NCBI GenBank assembly: GCA_964016985.1
Contig: OZ024823.1
Span: forward strand, 35,631,687-35,695,686
Source of the DNA: Anodontia alba
Taxonomy: Eukaryota > Mollusca > Bivalvia > Lucinida > Lucinidae
Length of the DNA stretch: 64,000 nucleotides
Direction of reading: 5' to 3'
Below the pieces are notes generated by a model. The model was not told the DNA's origin and searched no databases. It saw only the letters and a list, made by a program, of their open reading frames with translations. The position numbers and the translations under genes were made by a program. Positions 19,844-64,000 of this stretch are shown here, piece by piece (positions within the stretch are counted from its first letter, which is position 1; the number at the start of each line of letters is the position of its first letter).

Positions 19844-20379
19844 TAGTGTATTCAGAACAAGACTTTTTGTAAAAGCTAAATCTTGTATTTTAGCCCGTCA
19901 AACCACAGGATGGATTACTATGGGATATAGGTAAACCAACCATACACACATGCTAAAATTGATTTACGAGGGTACAAATTAAACATAACAAAGAACGGAT
20001 GAATAATAGACGTCGGCAATGACTAAAACAGCTTATTAGGACTCGAAAAATAATAAACTGTAGTGCTTTATTCTAAAAAGATCAACAATCAAATCCCTAC
20101 TGCAAGATCGTATGAGCATGCTCAGTGCGAGAAATAAATGCAAATGAGCACGCGTTAAAAATAGCCGCATAGATTCGATATAACAGAGAATTTCATTGGA
20201 TATTGGGCCAAAATTTTCCAAGTAACATTTTCCAACAATCTGTAAAATGCTGCAAAGTCAGCATCACAATTAAAATATCTGAATGGAATGTGACATGTTT
20301 CACCTATACGTAATGTTTTCCATCATTTACAGGTTAGATTATTTAAGTGAATTTGCGTTTTGTTCTTTTTTCACGTGGA
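19844..20379. other. Intergenic between the two genes
   Basis: No coding exon is recognised. An octamer-like ATGCAAAT near 20137 and GCATGCTCA near 20116 might belong to a promoter driving the minus strand (ZNF410). This is only a suggestion from position. Confidence 0.3.
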
Positions 20380-20610
20380 GTCTCTTATCCAATCAAATTA
20401 GGTTTGTGAGTCTTGAAACGAAAATAGACATACGGAAATTAATATACAGCAAGAAACTTTTCAGTAAAGCTGAAAATATTTAAAGATCGGTATTGTTAAG
20501 ATACTGAAAAAATTATATGTCAATATTCAATGAAAAAATGCAATAATAAGCAATATCTCAAAATCATAATTGACTTCGAGTCCTACGGAAAATCCCGATT
20601 GAAGACGGCT
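20380..20610 (+). promoter_or_regulatory. Possible promoter region before the orphan exon
   Basis: ATCCAATCAAAT at about 20387 is a CCAAT-type element. About 220 bases downstream a GACGGCTATGGCGGCT start context opens an exon with a good donor. Higher CpG use at 20575-20880 than in the surroundings fits a transcription start zone. No TATA box is clear. Confidence 0.3.
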
Positions 20611-20701
20611 ATGGCGGCTCCATTCCAGTTCCAACCGGTTGGGGAAAGTTGGTTAGAATTGCTACATCTTGAAGAAGAAGACTGGTTAAGAGAACCTTCA
20701 G
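20611..20701 (+). CDS. Orphan first-exon candidate, 30 codons
   Basis: ATGGCGGCTCC starts a frame beginning MAAPFQFQPVG and ending in LEEEDWLREPS, cut by a TCAG|gtaact donor in phase 1. I do not recognise the protein. Two readings are possible. It may be the first coding exon of a small separate gene whose next exon I cannot see. Or it may be the 5' leader exon of XPO1: spliced to 24374, the frame would run 15 more codons, overlap the XPO1 ATG and stop at 24418-24420, acting as an upstream open reading frame. Confidence 0.4.
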
Positions 20702-21536
20702 GTAACTTCAAATTAAATTACTTTTTTAGGCACAAATGTTTAATTTTCTGGTCTCATGGACGTTCAATAAGTTTGCAGAATTCTTTTTTATCTCGTGCCG
20801 ATTGGAGGCTGCCATCTTTTTGCCGCAATGGACTGGCTCGTGGTCATGTGATTTTGTTTACACTGCACTCTCTTTGTGGCGCGTAAATGGAAAATTTTCA
20901 TTGATTTTTTGTTAGCGTGTTGATGGAAAATTCTTCCATGAAATTAGCTTGCAATTGAAAATAATAAAGTATTTCCTTTAAAAGTCTCCTTTCATTTTCA
21001 GATACATTTGTTATAAAATGTTATTATTTTATTTTTTTTTTTTTTGTTGTTTTTTTTTTTCTCGGAACAGTGTGTCGAAATAATATTATTAAATATTCCC
21101 AGTTCCTGTGTGCACCAAGGCCAGTCAAATAAAATGTGTGGTTCCTGAACAAATTTGAGGTGTGTTGGCCAATGTCCTCTAAAACGCCCGATGTGCTTCT
21201 CTAAATAGTTTTCATGGCCCGCTGGATGTTTTTGCTTGCTAAATTGTAGCCAATCACCAAATTGGTAAAAAGTTTTCATGGTCGATTGTCAGTGAGCATC
21301 TCTTTTTTTTTTATGTTTGCTAAATTATTTTTAGCCACTTAGTCACTACCTGAGGTTGCCAGCATGACAGGCCAACACTACTATGTTGCTATAAAAGCCA
21401 ATTTGTACAGCAATTTTAACGCTTTAATAGAGGAAATAAATTTCAGCACATTACGTTTTGAAGTGTTTTTCTATTTTTTTTTTTTTCCAGAAAAAAAGGC
21501 ATTGTTATTTCATGCACATAGTTGTCTCAACTTCCA
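20702..21536. other. Upstream of XPO1, T-rich runs
   Basis: Contains a T-rich tract at about 21031-21060. GTCATGTGA at about 20842 resembles an E-box-type site. Nothing else recognised. Confidence 0.35.
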
Positions 21537-21998
21537 GCAGGCTTTCAAGCGGGCCCTGCTTTTCCTACTTTTCCCTACTTTTTTGTGCCCCTACTTTTTT
21601 CTGAAAATGCCCTACTTTCCCTACTGTTTGGTCCAAAAATGTTTGAAGTGGTTAAAAATTGTAATGATTTTTCCTTGCTCGCTTAGCTGGCTTGGAATTT
21701 GTAAAAATCAGATCAACTTCATCTGATCAGACATGATGCAAAGTTTATAAAATATTTTTACTTCAGTTGTAACTCTTTTTTTTAACATTTTTTGGTATTT
21801 GCTTTCCATAGTAATGTAGTGTATTTGTTTGGAGAAAACTTTGTTTGCTTATATCTTTTTCTGTTTCCAAGTCTGAAACCACTAGGAACGTCCCTACTAT
21901 CCCTACTTTTTATTATTGAAATTCCTACTTTTGCCCTACTTTTTCAAAAGTTTGAGCCCTAGTATATCCCTACTTTTTTGATGGAGGGCACTTGAAAG
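21537..21998. mobile_element. TIR element with CCCTAC-rich interior
   Basis: CAGGCTTTCAAGCGGGCCC at the left and GGGCACTTGAAAGCCTG at the right are inverted repeats about 460 bp apart. The interior repeats CCCTACTTT words near each end. CAGG-type ends recall hAT-like MITEs, but target duplications are not clear. Confidence 0.6.
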
Positions 21999-22009
21999 CC
22001 TGCTTCTGG

Positions 22010-22306
22010 GAAAAAGAGGGGGTGGTCGGGTGGTGCGAAGGTGCTGTGTATGTTAGATCACTGGGGCGTCCAACTAATATTGGCTTACAGTTGGGCAAGG
22101 CCTGCTATCCTTGTAGTGGGTAAGGGTAGAGGGGGGAATGTTTTTATTTCTTCTGTTTCTTCACTTTCATTCCTGTTCCTCTTTCTTCCCTGTCCCTCTC
22201 TTTCATCTCCTCTACTCTCTCTTCTATCTCTTTTCTCCCTTTCTCTGGGAGACGACACAAAATGACCCTCAAGGGTTGACGTGTCGTTAAACCCCAACAC
22301 AATCAA
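22010..22306 (+). mobile_element. SINE-B copy
   Basis: It has the family landmarks TGGCTTACAGTTGGGCAAGG, a CT-rich middle, CTCTGGGAGACGACACAAAA, and the 3' end TAAACCCCAACACAATCAAT. About 295 bp. The open reading frames across it are artefacts of the repeat. Confidence 0.8.
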
Positions 22307-22401
22307 TTCTGGGAAAAAGTAAGAAAAATATGAATTTGTCATCTGCTGAATATGACCGGAGATTGGTATAGTTACTGCGACATATCTGTTCTAATATTAG
22401 A

Positions 22402-22705
22402 TGGCCAGCTTGGTGGCTCAGTCTGATGAACATTGGACTAGTGATCAGGAAGTGGGGTGTTTGTTCCCCATCATGTTTGGCAACATTAGTAGAGTTTGAT
22501 CATGAAATATTTCTATGAGCATTCCCTCCCTCCCACTGATTCAAGAGCGACAGTTGTCAGTTTCTTTTGAAAGAATGTGCACAACTACTGGTTAACCACA
22601 TAGAGGACTAAGCCTGACCAGGAATTTTCCGAAAAGTGTGGTAAATTAAACTGACCGGCTCGATAATTATGACCTTAATAATGTTGACTGGGCCGTTGAA
22701 CTAAA
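22402..22705 (+). mobile_element. Diverged SINE-A copy with head
   Basis: The tRNA-like head TTGGTGGCTCAGTCTGATGA is present, followed by GATCATGAAATATTTCTATG and a degenerate 3' end with GACTGGGCCGTTGAAC. The B box region is mutated. Confidence 0.7.
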
Positions 22706-22769
22706 AAGGCCAAGAATGAGTTCCTTTTGCAGAGAACCTTTGTTCACTAATTCACTTACCTGTACAATA

Positions 22770-23118
22770 ATATTATTTTTCATAGAAGAAGTCTTGACAT
22801 TTCATGTAAATTTTCTGCTTGGTTGAACTGTAAACTTATTTTCTATAAAAAAAAATAATTAAAGAATAATAATCAAAAGAGTTGTCTTATGCAGTTGTGA
22901 TTGGGACTTTAACCCATTTTAACCAGGAAACTCCCAAAATGGGTAATTGGCAAACAGTGCAGACCCAGATCAGAATGTGGCATCTGATCAGTCTCATCAT
23001 CCTTGTATACACTGCATTAAATGCAGGAATTTCTATAAAACCTAGTAATAATAAAAACAGACACCCTGCTGTTGGAAATAGACCAAACCAGTAGTAGCTA
23101 GAAGAGTTCACTTAAATG
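22770..23118. mobile_element. T3 remnant followed directly by a T2 MITE
   Basis: Positions 22780-22908 have the T3 or FB2 core (CTTGACATTTCATGTAAAT) and end TGTGATTGGGACT. The TTAA at 22909-22912 then opens a T2 copy (CCCATTTTAACC) that ends at 23118 before TTAA. The T2 element appears to have inserted at the TTAA present in the T3 end. Confidence 0.6.
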
Positions 23119-24373
23119 TTAAAGGGTTGTGATTTATATAGGTTAACTGATGGACTGGGCATAACAATAGTGTTGACTAGGCTGTTAAACTACAAACCAA
23201 ACAAATCTGTTATTAGGTTACAAATGCTAAATGCATGCGTTACAGAATCATTGATTACGTTTCAAAGACGTTCAAATACTGGCCACCCACCATATCAGTT
23301 GGGTACTCACTACTCAGATAGGATTATCAAATATGATAACTTGTCAGATTAGTGTCCAAATCCAACTTGAATGCTGGGACACATTAATCAACATATCAAA
23401 CTGAAATATTTTTCTTAACTTTTCTGGAAAAAATAGGCCTTGAAAGTTCATGCAAGTTGTCTCCTTTGTATGAATTGTCAAAGCCTATTTTCTGGGACAA
23501 ACAAGGAAAAAAAATAAGAAAAAAAAATATAATCAATATATTGTCTGCAGAGAATGGTACTGTTCTGAGTATTTACCCAGTTAGATTTCTGAAAAAGCAA
23601 TTCAAATTGAATTTGTGGTAAATACCCCCATTTTTTATGTTGGTATTTTTTGTTGTCAGCCCAGCCTCCCACCCCTCCTCCCCCCAACACACACACAGAC
23701 ACACACACACACACACACATACACAAATGCAAATGCATATATGAAAGGCCAAACACTGCAAACAGTGAGATCCTTTTGTAGAATACCTTCGACCATTAAT
23801 TCCTATACCTGTCCAATAATTACCTCGTTCAGGTGCTCTTACATCCTTCATTATAATACATACCTAGCTATAAATATTTTAACTATGTTCATATGCTAAA
23901 GCAAGAAAATAACATAAACTAGTCTACTTAAGCATTCCCATTTACCCTCTGCAGAGGTTTTTTTTATCCCCAAAAATTGTCTTGTACCCCTAAAATTAAA
24001 GAGAGTCTCTATATGCTGCTATACATGTACATTGGGGGTATAAAAATAACAAAACAGAGCAGATTTACCCCCAGTTCCAAAATGTAGTGGTAACCCTGCT
24101 ACTATTATAAATGTGTTTTGTGGCATCCAAGCTATTTCAAGCTATGTTTGTTTTGTTTTGTTTTTTTGTTTTTTTCATAGAAAATAAATCTTAGCATCTG
24201 CATGTTAATCGTCAAGACATTGGCTGTGAAAATGATGATAATAATAAAAAAAGATATGTGTTGTCCAGTTGTGATTAGTGCTAAAGGGTTAAAGTGAAAA
24301 AGTAAATACATGTCTGTTGCAGTATTATGAGTATATCACTCTGTTCCTACCCCACCTTTTTGTCTCCTTGCAG
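23119..24373. other. Upstream of XPO1 exon 1: FB2 remnant and CA repeat
   Basis: Positions 23405-23575 are an FB2-like palindrome. A CA/CACACA microsatellite lies at about 23688-23722. Positions 24165-24295 are a T3-like remnant that ends in CTAAAGGGTTAAAG. No exon is recognised before 24374. Confidence 0.45.
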
Positions 24374-24385
24374 ATAAAATTCTTA

Positions 24386-64000
<39,615 letters not shown>

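Noticed and set aside
22041..22265. Open frame with an AYSWARPAILVVGKGRG motif that recurs at 16 kb, 38 kb and 54 kb
   Set aside because: The repeated peptide is the SINE-B sequence read in one frame; the copies have no common start, splice sites or codon conservation.

Overview
The window is eukaryotic nuclear DNA. Genes are split into short exons by GT-AG introns of 0.3 to 6 kb, and most of the sequence is introns and transposable-element debris. The two conserved genes and the repeat types (tRNA-headed SINEs with CAACACAAACAAAC tails, TTAA-flanked palindromic MITEs, L1/Tx1-like and RNase-H LINE remnants, Pearl-like tandem-repeat elements) suggest an invertebrate and most likely a bivalve mollusc. 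The species is an inference.

There are two supported genes, placed head to head. On the minus strand, 12801 down to about 1653, lies a C2H2 zinc-finger gene whose fingers align one by one with vertebrate ZNF410. Six coding exons join in frame (387 codons); the last exon is uncertain or lies left of the window. On the plus strand, 24374 to the right edge, lies XPO1/CRM1, the nuclear export receptor. I reconstruct 21 coding exons that join in phase without a stop into 1064 codons; only about ten C-terminal residues are outside the window. The Cys that leptomycin B modifies is kept (residue 529). Between the genes, 20611..20701 is an unassigned possible first exon after a CCAAT-containing stretch.

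Layout: 1-12.8 kb, ZNF410 exons with SINE, RTE-like, RNase-H LINE and MITE insertions in the introns. 12.8-20 kb, intergenic, with a 2.95 kb 5'-truncated L1/Tx1-like insertion (16879..19828) with a poly(A) tail and a 15-bp target duplication. 20-24.4 kb, probable promoter zone plus repeats. 24.4-64 kb, XPO1, whose introns are filled with at least nine palindromic or terminal-inverted-repeat families. They also hold a 4.3 kb element with about 300-bp terminal inverted repeats (38438..42742) and three elements built of 140-180 bp tandem repeats.

The most notable points are: a 93-bp-offset duplication that copies an XPO1 splice acceptor and the start of its exon, giving a decoy acceptor leading to a stop; several MITE families with different termini that share the same palindromic cores; a row of three TTAA-flanked elements sharing their TTAA sites; and nested insertions with readable target-site duplications. 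No viral, bacterial, CRISPR or toxin genes were seen.
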